From: JAAETI01 sp964195945
GTDB taxonomy: Bacteria > Actinomycetota > Acidimicrobiia > Spongiisociales > UBA5794
Assembly: GCA_964195945.1 (NCBI GenBank)
Contig: CAXMRC010000176.1
Coordinates: 1-35,016 of the forward strand
Length of the DNA stretch: 35,016 bases
Direction: 5' to 3'
In this document: positions 1 through 7,223 of the stretch, piece after piece
Layout of the letters: every line of letters starts with the position of its first letter
How positions within the stretch are numbered: position 1 is the first letter of the stretch
Position numbers and translations under genes: made by a program
The notes under the pieces: generated by a model
Told to the model about the DNA's origin: nothing
The model's database searches: none
What the model saw: the letters and a program-made list of their open reading frames with translations, nothing else

Positions 1-273
1 TTCCAGCAAACCATCACCGCCACCCCCTACGACCAGTGGCAATGCGTCAAGGGCAAGTGGACCTGCCAGACCGTCTGGCAATACACCGTGGGACAACTAC
101 GGAAGAGGGGCAGTACCAACCCCCGCACCTTCCGGCTCGACTCCAACCTGGCCAAGCACCGCATGAACAGCGAGGTCAACCGGCTCGGCCAACGCGCCCA
201 ATCCGCAATCTCCAATTCGCTGAGCAAGCGCGCTGAATTCGATGCCAAGCACCAGCCGAGCAGCTGCGGATGA
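1..273 (+). CDS. 3' end of an unknown, probably exported or surface protein (5' cut by window edge)
   Basis: The frame is open from the first base to TGA at 271-273, giving 90 residues with no start inside the natural frame; the gene begins before the window. The visible part has a Trp/Cys-rich patch (DQWQCVKGKWTCQTVW) and ends in a lone Cys (QPSSCG), followed by basic, Ser/Asn/Gln-rich sequence. Cys-paired short stretches like this suggest an extracytoplasmic domain, but I recognise no family. Its stop overlaps the ATG of the next gene (ATGA at 270-273), so the two are probably translationally coupled. Confidence 0.6.
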   Translation, partial: FQQTITATPYDQWQCVKGKWTCQTVWQYTVGQLRKRGSTNPRTFRLDSNLAKHRMNSEVNRLGQRAQSAISNSLSKRAEFDAKHQPSSCG

Positions 274-845
274 GCAACCGGACTCTCGGACTCGGGATGG
301 TGGCGATCGGGCTGCTGATGGTTGTCGTCGGAGTGGCCAGCCTCGGCGGCGACTCCCCGAACGACGTCGCGACGGCGACCACAACCGCGGCACCGGCCAG
401 CACCACGGCGGCCCCGGCTTCAACGACGACTGCTGCACCGACAACCACTAGTACACCCACAACCACCACAACGACATCAACCACCACGACCACAGCTCCC
501 CCACCGTCGATCGAGGACTTCATCGTCGCCTACGCGGCAGCTACCGAATCCGGTGACACTGGCTTCCTCACCGACCGTCTGCTCCCCGATCTGCGGACCA
601 TCTTCGGAGAGGAGCTGTGCCGCAACTGGGTCGAAACCGAGATCCTCGCTCTCAGGGCCTACCAGCTCACCGGCGAGGTCTCCGGGCCGTTCGCCCGGAC
701 CCTCAACGTGGGTGACACCGCGATCAGCGTCGAGCAGTATTACGAGGCTCCGGTGAGCTTCACGTTCCAGGGTCAATCGTTCGACACTGTCGCCACCTTT
801 GTGGTCGCCGATGGCCAGGTCTACTGGATAGGTGAGTGCCGCTGA
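270..845 (+). CDS. Membrane-anchored protein with Thr-rich linker and small C-terminal domain
   Basis: 191 residues. An N-terminal hydrophobic segment (about residues 8-26, GMVAIGLLMVVVGVASLGG) is either an uncleaved anchor or a signal peptide. It is followed by a long Thr/Ala/Pro linker (about 33-75) typical of actinobacterial cell-wall-crossing stalks. The C-terminal part (about 80-191) starts SIEDFIVAYAAATESGD and ends YWIGECR, with two cysteines that could form a disulfide; its pattern resembles NTF2-like or DUF4878-type folds, which is only a guess. The start overlaps the stop of the upstream gene (ATGA), suggesting coupled expression. No enzymatic motif is visible. Confidence 0.75.
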   Translation: MSNRTLGLGMVAIGLLMVVVGVASLGGDSPNDVATATTTAAPASTTAAPASTTTAAPTTTSTPTTTTTTSTTTTTAPPPSIEDFIVAYAAATESGDTGFLTDRLLPDLRTIFGEELCRNWVETEILALRAYQLTGEVSGPFARTLNVGDTAISVEQYYEAPVSFTFQGQSFDTVATFVVADGQVYWIGECR

Positions 846-861
846 CCCGAGCCGCCGACCC

Positions 862-867
862 TACGAT
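862..867 (+). promoter_or_regulatory. -10 box of a leaderless promoter
   Basis: TACGAT lies exactly 6 nt before ATG 874, placing the transcription start on or next to the start codon. No consensus -35 is visible. The same geometry recurs at several starts in the window. Confidence 0.5.
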
Positions 868-873
868 GACGGC

Positions 874-1719
874 ATGACAAAACCTCGGATGCTGGTGACT
901 GGCGGCAGCGGGTACCTGGGCGGTTGGGTCGCTCGGATGGCTGCCGACCGCTGGGAAGTCACCGCCACCTATAGCTCGCACCCGGGCACCGATCCCGACG
1001 TCGACCGGCGTCCGCTCGACGTGCGAGACGCAGAAGCGGTTTCGATGCTGGTTTCGGATCTCCAACCGCACACCGTCGTTCACACGGCGGCCCTCAACCC
1101 CGGTCAGGGCAACGACTTCGAAGCCGTCAACATCACCGGCACCGCCAATGTCGCAAAGGCAACCGCTGAGGTCGGCGCCCGGCTCATCCACATATCGACC
1201 GACATGGTCTTTGACGGCCAACGCGGCAACTACACCGAGGCCGACACCCCGGCACCACTCAACGAATACGGACGCACCAAGGCCCTGGCAGAACAGGCGG
1301 TGACGGACGCGGGTGGGGAGGCGGTCATCGTGCGCACCTCGCTCATCTACGGATGGGAACCCACCGTGGCCCGAGCTGCACAATGGATGATCGATGCCGT
1401 CGCCGACGGACAAACCGTACGGCTGTGGTCGGACGAGATGCGTTGCCCTATCTGGGTGGAGAGCCTGGCCGCGGCGATCGTCGAATTGGCCGACGCCGAA
1501 TACGTCGGGGTGCTCCACGTGGCCGGCGACCAGACGATCTCCCGCTACGACTTCGGGATGGCGCTGCTCCGCTTCCGCGGGACCGACACCACCCAGGTCG
1601 TCGCCATCCCCAGCCCGAACGATCAGATACGCCCGCTCAACTGCACACTCGACTCCTCACTCGCCCGCGGCGTCCTGACCACGCCCCTGCCCGGGGTCGA
1701 CACAGTCCTCAGCAGCTGA
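874..1719 (+). CDS. NAD(P)-dependent sugar epimerase/reductase, RmlD-like (extended SDR)
   Basis: 281 residues from ATG 874. This start sits 6 nt after a TACGAT box and directly before the Rossmann motif; an in-frame GTG at 832 would add a tail overlapping the previous gene. The nucleotide-binding motif TGGSGYLGG is at about residues 8-16. The catalytic set of extended short-chain dehydrogenases is present: Ser/Thr in HISTDMVFDG and YxxxK in NEYGRTKALAEQ. Substrate-domain features (IYGWEP, WSDEMRCPIWVESLA) match dTDP-4-dehydrorhamnose reductase (RmlD) relatives. Likely a cytoplasmic reductase or epimerase acting on a nucleotide sugar, but no other dTDP-rhamnose gene is adjacent, so the substrate is open. 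Confidence 0.85.
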   Translation: MTKPRMLVTGGSGYLGGWVARMAADRWEVTATYSSHPGTDPDVDRRPLDVRDAEAVSMLVSDLQPHTVVHTAALNPGQGNDFEAVNITGTANVAKATAEVGARLIHISTDMVFDGQRGNYTEADTPAPLNEYGRTKALAEQAVTDAGGEAVIVRTSLIYGWEPTVARAAQWMIDAVADGQTVRLWSDEMRCPIWVESLAAAIVELADAEYVGVLHVAGDQTISRYDFGMALLRFRGTDTTQVVAIPSPNDQIRPLNCTLDSSLARGVLTTPLPGVDTVLSS

Positions 1720-1837
1720 GAATCAACAGAAAGGGCCAGCATGGGCCATTCTCCCCTTCCCCAGGTTGCCATTGAGGAACATACTTCGCACATAGGGAGC
1801 GGCAACGGGGTCACTCCCGCGTCGGAAGGAAACACGT

Positions 1838-2557
1838 ATGTTCCGTGGTTACCGATCTCTTCGACTCTCGGTGGTGATTCTCCTAGCAGTGGCGGTTCTC
1901 GCTCCAGTGGCGGTTTCTGCCGCCGGTGGCTACTTCACCGACGATGACGACTCGATGTTCGAAGCTCACATCGAGTGGATGGCGGACTCCGGGATCACCC
2001 TCGGATGCAACCCGCCGGCCAACGACAACTACTGTCCTGACGACAACGTGACCCGTGGCCAAATGGCCGCCTTTATGCACCGACTAGCCGACAACCAGGT
2101 GGTTGACGCCGGCGAGCTAGGAGGGCAAGCACCGGGCTACTACGAAAACATGATCTGGGCCAATGATGTCGAATTTGGTCCGCTCGCCGATACTCTCGTC
2201 AGCGGTGGCACAGCGTGGGTTGAACTGGCCATCGACGTGCCGTACGACGGGTACTTGCACCTCAACGGGTCGGCGACCATTTACGACCCGGACACAGTGT
2301 CACAAACCACATGGTGGATCCAGGTCGACCAGGCCTGTGCCAATACACCTGACGGCGTCACCCAGGTGGCGTTTGCATACGCGTCTGTGTATGCGGACAC
2401 ACGCCGCCAATCAGCATCGATGACGGGTGCTTTCGCCGTCGCTGCCGGCGCCCACACCGTCACACTGTGCGGCAACGGCACTACATCGGCGGGAACAATG
2501 GTCTATGGACCGAGCCTGACCGCGGTGTTCACCACTATGGGCACAGTCGATATGTAG
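1838..2557 (+). CDS. Secreted protein with one S-layer-like repeat
   Basis: 239 residues. A clear signal peptide covers about residues 1-29 (LRLSVVILLAVAVLAPVAVSAAGG). One SLH-like repeat follows (about 31-82): FEAHIEWMADSGITLGCNPP, then NYCPDDNVTRGQMAAFMHRLA. The two Cys nine residues apart match the six repeats in the two large proteins at 13254 and 15010. The C-terminal 150 residues are beta-rich and end in a pattern with two further Cys. GAAGGA at 1825-1830 lies 7 nt before ATG and serves as ribosome binding site. Probably attached to or part of the cell envelope through the SLH-like repeat. The gene stands alone and is closed by a strong hairpin. Confidence 0.8.
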   Translation: MFRGYRSLRLSVVILLAVAVLAPVAVSAAGGYFTDDDDSMFEAHIEWMADSGITLGCNPPANDNYCPDDNVTRGQMAAFMHRLADNQVVDAGELGGQAPGYYENMIWANDVEFGPLADTLVSGGTAWVELAIDVPYDGYLHLNGSATIYDPDTVSQTTWWIQVDQACANTPDGVTQVAFAYASVYADTRRQSASMTGAFAVAAGAHTVTLCGNGTTSAGTMVYGPSLTAVFTTMGTVDM

Positions 2558-2580
2558 AGAACGAAGCGAATTCGATGATC

Positions 2581-2610
2581 ACGAGGCGGTAGCTCTGGCT
2601 GCCGCCTCGT
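2581..2610 (+). terminator. Intrinsic terminator hairpin
   Basis: ACGAGGCGGTAGC pairs with GCTGCCGCCTCGT around a TCTG loop: a 13-bp stem with one G-T wobble, 24 nt after the stop of the SLH-like protein. No long T run follows (ATTCTG), as is common at high G+C. Confidence 0.75.
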
Positions 2611-2689
2611 ATTCTGCACACCAAGACCACCCGATCACACCTAGGGCGATTGGGGGTTCACCCCTCATGTTTCTCCGAGGCCGGGCGGA

Positions 2690-2695
2690 TACGGT
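2690..2695 (+). promoter_or_regulatory. Possible -10 box
   Basis: TACGGT ends 8 nt before ATG 2704, close to the leaderless geometry seen elsewhere in the window; weaker than the 6-nt cases. Confidence 0.3.
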
Positions 2696-2703
2696 GCGGG
2701 TAT

Positions 2704-4032
2704 ATGAACAAATACCTCGCCTACACAGGACAACTGGCAGCGAACACACCACCCGACCGCAACCGCACGGTCGACTTCTGGCGGGCCCTCGCCATCCTCA
2801 CCGTTGTGTTCGGCCATTGGCTGGCCGCTTCAATCTGGCTGACCCCCGACGACAGCATCGAACTACTGAACTCGCTCGAATGGGTGCCCTATGCCGGCTG
2901 GTTGACCTGGGTGGTCCAGGTCATGCCAATCTTCTTCCTTGCCGGTGGCTACGCCAATGCCAGAGGACTAGACAAACTCGAAGAACGAGGACAGCTGCGT
3001 CGCGACTGGATCACCACCAGGGTGCGGCGCCTGTTCACCCCGGTCATTCCGCTGCTGCTGATCTGGGTTGCGCTCATCCTGATCATGTCAACCTTTGTAC
3101 CCACCGAGGTCGTATATGCAGGGGCCATGTCGGCGACGGTGCCCCTGTGGTTCCTTGCGGTCTACCTCACACTCACTGCTCTCGCCCCGTTCACCTACCG
3201 GTGGTGGCGCAGCCACGGTCCCGCCACCGTCGGCCTGCTACTCGCAGCGGCGGTCGTCGTCGATGTCGCCCGGTTCGCATTCGACGTGCCAGGGATCGGC
3301 TGGATCAATTTCCTGTTCGTGTGGGCAGCCGTGCACCAGCTGGGGTACTGGTGGTCGGCAGTCGACGCCAACTCCGGTATCAACCCCCGCACCGGTTGGA
3401 TCCTTTTCGCCGGCTCGCTCGGTCTACTGGTCGTGCTCACCTGGACCGGCCTCTACCCGGTAGCGATGGTCGGCATCCCAGGGGCCGGCGTCACCAACAT
3501 GACCCCACCTACCTTTGCGATAGCAGTGCTAGGCGCAATGCAACTCGGGATCATCTGGGGCACCCAATCGCTAATACGACGCTTCACCGCCACCGTCAAG
3601 GGCTGGCATGCCGTTGTAGCCGTATCCGGCGTCATCATGACCGTCTACCTGTGGCACCTGTCGGCGATGTCGCTCGTGGCAGCCGCTGGACTGTTTACCT
3701 TCGATGGGGACCTGTTCCGCATGGAGCCGGGAACCACGGTTTGGTGGTTGACCCGACCGCTCTGGCTTGCCCTGCTGGCGATGGTGACACTAGGGCTGGT
3801 TGCGATCTTTGCCAGATTCGAGTGGCGTATCAGCCGGAAACCGGCACCGGACAAGGTCCGTGTGGTACTGATCGGTCTACTGCTCGCAGCCGGATCAACC
3901 GCGGCAGTGGCGCTCAACGGCATCGCCACTCGAGACGCCACGGTGCAGTGGAGCATCCCGGTCATGGCGATCATCGGTGCTGGCATGCTGGGAGCCCTGC
4001 CCACCCGACAACGCCGTGGCGACCAGCAGTGA
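2704..4032 (+). CDS. Acyltransferase 3 family integral membrane protein
   Basis: 442 residues from ATG 2704; a further-upstream in-frame GTG (2650) gives a non-hydrophobic leader and is less likely. The N-terminus carries the family hallmark RTVDFWRALAILTVVFGHWL, with the conserved Arg/Asp and the His (GHW) thought to be catalytic. About ten hydrophobic segments follow, including PIFFLAGGYANARG and VYLWHLSAMS near the end. Acyltransferase-3 proteins O-acylate envelope glycans, lipids or peptidoglycan using acyl-CoA. The closest described type is the actinobacterial acyltransferases with a short N-terminal cytoplasmic tail. No partner gene identifies the substrate. It is followed after 36 bp by a PPOX gene that has its own promoter. 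Confidence 0.85.
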   Translation: MNKYLAYTGQLAANTPPDRNRTVDFWRALAILTVVFGHWLAASIWLTPDDSIELLNSLEWVPYAGWLTWVVQVMPIFFLAGGYANARGLDKLEERGQLRRDWITTRVRRLFTPVIPLLLIWVALILIMSTFVPTEVVYAGAMSATVPLWFLAVYLTLTALAPFTYRWWRSHGPATVGLLLAAAVVVDVARFAFDVPGIGWINFLFVWAAVHQLGYWWSAVDANSGINPRTGWILFAGSLGLLVVLTWTGLYPVAMVGIPGAGVTNMTPPTFAIAVLGAMQLGIIWGTQSLIRRFTATVKGWHAVVAVSGVIMTVYLWHLSAMSLVAAAGLFTFDGDLFRMEPGTTVWWLTRPLWLALLAMVTLGLVAIFARFEWRISRKPAPDKVRVVLIGLLLAAGSTAAVALNGIATRDATVQWSIPVMAIIGAGMLGALPTRQRRGDQQ

Positions 4033-4056
4033 CACTCCCGAGGGGGTCTGACGACT

Positions 4057-4062
4057 TATGCT
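4057..4062 (+). promoter_or_regulatory. -10 box of a leaderless promoter
   Basis: TATGCT stands exactly 6 nt before ATG 4069 (spacer GCGGGG), so the transcript should start at the ATG. No ribosome binding site is seen before this start. Confidence 0.55.
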
Positions 4063-4068
4063 GCGGGG

Positions 4069-4536
4069 ATGGCACGCACCATTGCAACCAACACCAACGT
4101 GAATCGCGACGAACTTCTCGACTTTGTTCGACCGCGTCACCACGCAATCCTGTCCACTATCCGCCGGGACGGATCAACCCAGATGTCGCCCAACACTATG
4201 GGGGTCGACGACGACGGCAGACTGGCCATCTCCACCTACCCGCACCGCGCCAAGGTGCACAACATCAGACGCAACCCGGACGTATCCGTCTGCGTCCTGT
4301 CGGACGACTTTGGCGGGGAATGGGCTCAGATCTACGGGACCGCCGAGATCCTTGACCTTCCCGACTCTGTCGAGCCGCTCGTCGAGTATTTCCGCAATAT
4401 CGCCGGCGAACACTCCGACTGGGACGAGTACCGCGAGGCCATGGTCAAACAGGGTAAATCGCTCATCCGCATCACGATCGACAGCTGGGGCCCGATTGCC
4501 AGAGGTGGTTTTCCCGCCCACCTGGCCGACGACTAG
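4069..4536 (+). CDS. PPOX-class F420-dependent oxidoreductase
   Basis: 155 residues, the usual length for single-domain split-barrel flavin/deazaflavin enzymes related to pyridoxamine-5'-phosphate oxidase. Typical features are FVRPRHHAILSTIRRDGSTQMSPNTMGVD at the N-terminus, DDDGRLAISTYPHRAKVHNIRRNP (cofactor-phosphate binding region) and the end RITIDSWGPI. These match actinobacterial Rv1155-like proteins. Members reduce unsaturated or quinone-like substrates with F420H2, or bind FMN; cofactor choice cannot be read from sequence alone. It acts in the cytoplasm. The stop codon is the first base of a long imperfect inverted repeat (4536-4635) separating it from a convergent gene. Confidence 0.85.
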   Translation: MARTIATNTNVNRDELLDFVRPRHHAILSTIRRDGSTQMSPNTMGVDDDGRLAISTYPHRAKVHNIRRNPDVSVCVLSDDFGGEWAQIYGTAEILDLPDSVEPLVEYFRNIAGEHSDWDEYREAMVKQGKSLIRITIDSWGPIARGGFPAHLADD

Positions 4537-4635
4537 GAGTCTGTTGAACAATGTCAGTTTCGGCTCGTCGGCGTGGCTGTGACCAGGTACTTTGTCGGAG
4601 GGACGAGTCTTCACGCCATTTGTCCAACAGTCTCC
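4536..4635. repeat. 100-bp element with 34-nt imperfect terminal inverted repeats
   Basis: Left arm 4536-4569 (starts GGAGTCTGTTGAACAA) and the reverse complement of right arm 4602-4635 (starts GGAGACTGTTGGACAA) match at 23 of 34 positions without gaps; the outer 16 nt match at 14. The loop is 32 nt. It fills the gap between two convergent genes. Either a MITE or IS-end remnant, or a large bidirectional terminator hairpin; the sequence cannot decide. Confidence 0.5.
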
Positions 4636-4656
4636 CAGCCCTATTCTCGGTGGGTG

Positions 4657-5208
4657 CTACCCACTCGCCTCGGCCTGGCCGCCCCGTCGCTGATTCCCTG
4701 ACCCCACCCTGACATCCTGACTGATCCCACCGTCAACTATCGAGTCACGATCACGCTCGGCCTCAACGACCGTAGAACCAGTCCCAGCAGGATCTCCGTC
4801 CACGGCAGCAAACGCCCAACTACCGCCGACGGCCACAACAACAAGGGCTACCGCGGCAACCCAGGTGAGATTGCCCAACCGGCCGCCACTCTGTTGTGTG
4901 CCGACGTCACGCCGTGGAGCACCCGAGACGATGCGGTAGGAGCGGGCCAGACCCCGCCGGTTGAGAACGATATGGCCAATCGTCAACAGTCCGACCACGA
5001 TGCTCGACCAGACATGGAAACTCATCCAGGTGGTACGGGTAATACCAAGCAGCTCGATCGAGCCGGCGCCACGGCCCTGACCAATGAGGAAATATGGGAT
5101 GAGCGCGGTTGCCGCAACCCATATCCACCCGATCGGCATGGTGGCCGAGAGAACCGACCGGACCTGAAGCCGACGTCTCGGCCATGCTTTTGACTGTGTG
5201 ACTGACAT
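4657..5208 (-). CDS. DUF4405-like membrane protein (possible heme-binding)
   Basis: 183 residues from ATG 5208. AAGGAGTT (complement of 5215-5222) lies 6 nt upstream and selects this start over an in-frame start at 5259. Three hydrophobic segments are visible: about 24-45 (ATMPIGWIWVAATALIPYFL), about 60-82 (WMSFHVWSSIVVGLLTIGHIVLN) and about 114-134 (TWVAAVALVVVAVGGSWAFA). The two His in the second segment (SFHVW and IGHIV) are spaced as in DUF4405/cytochrome b561-like helices that ligate heme. The acidic tail (about 140-183) is outside or periplasm-like. The function is unknown; assignment to DUF4405 rests on the W..FH..WS...GH pattern. Confidence 0.6.
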   Translation of the reverse strand: MSVTQSKAWPRRRLQVRSVLSATMPIGWIWVAATALIPYFLIGQGRGAGSIELLGITRTTWMSFHVWSSIVVGLLTIGHIVLNRRGLARSYRIVSGAPRRDVGTQQSGGRLGNLTWVAAVALVVVAVGGSWAFAAVDGDPAGTGSTVVEAERDRDSIVDGGISQDVRVGSGNQRRGGQAEASG

Positions 5209-5214
5209 GAGAAG

Positions 5215-5222
5215 AACTCCTT
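5215..5222 (-). promoter_or_regulatory. Ribosome binding site deciding the start at 5208
   Basis: AAGGAGTT on the minus strand, 6 nt before ATG 5208. This is one of the few strong Shine-Dalgarno sequences in the window. Confidence 0.6.
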
Positions 5223-5429
5223 GACCGACATCACTCTCCGCACCATTGTCACAAAGCAATATGTCGCTTCCGTGAAGCGAGGATGACGACTTGGCGATTC
5301 CCCTCGTCGCATCACGGGATAATGTTCCTTTGGCTACTCCTAGTGGTCACTTATCTCTCGCTTAATGCTAGCTGTGACACAGTGTGCTCTGTTGATGAAC
5401 ACCTCTCCTAGCGAAGCGAGGCACGACCA

Positions 5430-6521
5430 ATGAGAAGCCGATGGGCAACACTCGTAGCGATGGCGGTGCTGGCGACCGCTCTGGCTGTTCCTGGAGCAGC
5501 TTCAGCGAGCACCACTGAAGCCATTGCCGACACCGGTGGTATGACCGTGAGCCTTGGGGTACTCGGTTCGCCGCTGGATGTCTCCGTCACTCTCGACGAA
5601 ATCGGTCACATCACCGAGGTAACCGTTGGCGACGGCTACAGCGAAGACAAATCCAGCGAGCACCAGGTGCGCTTCTCCCATGATGAAGACGCTACCCGGA
5701 TTGATGTCCGGGCAAAGGAACATAAGCTCACGGCGTCTGTCAAGGCAGCCGACCTTGCCAGCATCCTCGGCAACCACACCTGGTCCGCGGCCCTGTTCGG
5801 ATCCGACACCGAATCCTCCGTCACTTTCGAGGTCGTCGAGAACGGCTCTGGCTACCCGGAGCTGACCAACGTTGCGGTTACAGGACTCTTCCCCGCCGAC
5901 GCCACGTATGAGATCAGCGCCATAGACAACGAGCTTGAAGATGACGAAGCAGAGTCCTCGGTCCGGATCACATTCATGTGGAACGGCTACACGATGACCC
6001 TGAAGATCAAAGCCGAGATGGAATTCGAAGACGACGGCGACGACGACGATGACGAGTTGTCCGTGAAGCTCAAGTTCGAGTTGCGTGGCAAGGACATCCA
6101 ACTGCTCCGCGACCAGGAACTTGCCGCCCTCGCAGGCGCCCACAGCTGGGACGGCCGCCTCTGTGACGGCACTCCAGTCGCTGTTGGCTACACGATTGGC
6201 GGATCCGGCGAGGTCACCGTTGACACCGTCACTGTGGATGGTGCCGCCACCGATGGCTACGATCTGGACACCAAATCACACGGTTTCAAACTCGAGTTCG
6301 ATGACTCCAAGGCGAAGGTCACCGTTGAGCTAAAGCAGAAAGATGACGGAACCTGGGACCTCAAGGTCAAGTCAAAGACCACCGAGAAGTGTGATCACGA
6401 CGACGATCACGACGACGACGATGACGATGACGATCATGGCGATCAAGATGACGACGATGACAAGGACAAGAAGCACGACGACGACGACGACGATGACGAT
6501 GACGACGAAGACGACGACTGA
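5430..6521 (+). CDS. Secreted protein with poly-Asp/His tail
   Basis: 363 residues. The signal peptide is at about 1-27 (WATLVAMAVLATALAVPGAASAS). A beta-rich region (about 30-315) contains two similar halves, each with charged strands such as EHQVRFSHDEDATRIDVRAKEH and SHGFKLEFDDSKAKVTVELK, and an internal acidic patch DDGDDDDDE (about 202-210). The last 45 residues are almost only Asp, with His and Lys. Such tails bind divalent cations (Ca, Zn, Ni) or mineral surfaces; that is inference. The 3' end is a GAC/GAT repeat which also encodes the start of the next gene in another frame. Only a weak ribosome binding site is present. No known family is recognised. Confidence 0.8.
   Translation: MRSRWATLVAMAVLATALAVPGAASASTTEAIADTGGMTVSLGVLGSPLDVSVTLDEIGHITEVTVGDGYSEDKSSEHQVRFSHDEDATRIDVRAKEHKLTASVKAADLASILGNHTWSAALFGSDTESSVTFEVVENGSGYPELTNVAVTGLFPADATYEISAIDNELEDDEAESSVRITFMWNGYTMTLKIKAEMEFEDDGDDDDDELSVKLKFELRGKDIQLLRDQELAALAGAHSWDGRLCDGTPVAVGYTIGGSGEVTVDTVTVDGAATDGYDLDTKSHGFKLEFDDSKAKVTVELKQKDDGTWDLKVKSKTTEKCDHDDDHDDDDDDDDHGDQDDDDDKDKKHDDDDDDDDDDEDDD
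6391..6519 (+). repeat. GAC/GAT trinucleotide low-complexity tract
   Basis: The tract is a run of GAC/GAT codons broken by CAC, AAG and GAA, encoding the acidic tail. Its shifted frame reads as Thr/Met and supplies ATG codons used by the downstream lipoprotein. Such a tract is prone to slippage. Confidence 0.8.
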
Positions 6522-7203
6522 TTCATCGTTCGGTTCTAAGTGGTGGCGATCCCGTATTGTCGGGGTCGCCACTGCGTTGCTGCTGACGATGGCGGCTTGC
6601 AGTAATGGCGCCGAAGCCGAGATAGCGACAACTACCACCGGCGATAACGTCACCACGACGACAGCCGCAACGGTCACGCCCACGACCGCGGCGCCGGACC
6701 CGGCCGCTCTGCTTGCGGATGCGCTTGGCCAGTACTCCGCCGGTTATGAGTTCACTGCAACCATTACCGTCAACGACCAGGCCACAACCGTCCAGACCGG
6801 ACGATGGCTCAACGGCTCGTCTCAGCTGATGATCAGCTCGGGTGACGGTGAGGTCGAGTACATCGTCACCGGCGGAGGTCAATGGAGTCGCTTGCCCGAC
6901 GCCGAGTGGGCAGAGGTCGAGGGATCACCGGCGACCGCCGCCTCACCGCTGGCGGCGATGGGTACGCCCGACTCGTTAGAGCTGGTCAGCTCAGACGGCG
7001 GGATCACCGTGGTCCGGGCCGTGTACCCGGCTGCGGCACTTGGCATCGACGGCGAGCCCGTAGTCACCAGCCTCAGCTTCGAGAATGGTGCACTAACGCA
7101 GGTTGCCTTCGAGGCTGAGATCAGCGGAGTTGCTGCCCGATCAGTCACCACCCTTGCGCCGCTTTCAGACACCAGTCCGATCGTCGCCCCACAGACCTCT
7201 TAG
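6499..7203 (+). CDS. Lipoprotein, LppX/LolA-like fold suspected
   Basis: 234 residues from ATG 6499 (ATG 6493 also possible). No ATG, GTG or TTG occurs between the upstream stop (6521) and the signal-peptide core, so the gene must start inside the GAC/GAT tract of the preceding gene, overlapping by 23 bp in another frame. The leader MTTKTTTDSSFGSKWWRSR is followed by VGVATALLLTMAAC, a lipobox with Cys34. A Thr linker (about 44-66) precedes a beta-rich domain (about 70-234) with YEFTATITVNDQATTVQTGRW and GGGQWSRLPDAEWAEVE. The layout resembles LppX/LprG-type lipid-carrier lipoproteins, but I see no diagnostic residue. Probably coupled to the poly-Asp protein. Confidence 0.7.
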   Translation: MTTKTTTDSSFGSKWWRSRIVGVATALLLTMAACSNGAEAEIATTTTGDNVTTTTAATVTPTTAAPDPAALLADALGQYSAGYEFTATITVNDQATTVQTGRWLNGSSQLMISSGDGEVEYIVTGGGQWSRLPDAEWAEVEGSPATAASPLAAMGTPDSLELVSSDGGITVVRAVYPAAALGIDGEPVVTSLSFENGALTQVAFEAEISGVAARSVTTLAPLSDTSPIVAPQTS

Positions 7204-7223
7204 AACCAAACCACCGGAGGCGG

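Noticed and set aside
2667..4355. Open frame of 562 codons on the plus strand across the acyltransferase gene
   Set aside because: It lies in another frame of a clear multi-TM acyltransferase, spans two real genes and shows Arg/Pro/His-rich composition typical of a high-G+C shadow frame.
6391..6519. Repeat tract as a CRISPR or intergenic repeat array
   Set aside because: It is a coding GAC/GAT tract without spacers; it encodes the Asp tail.
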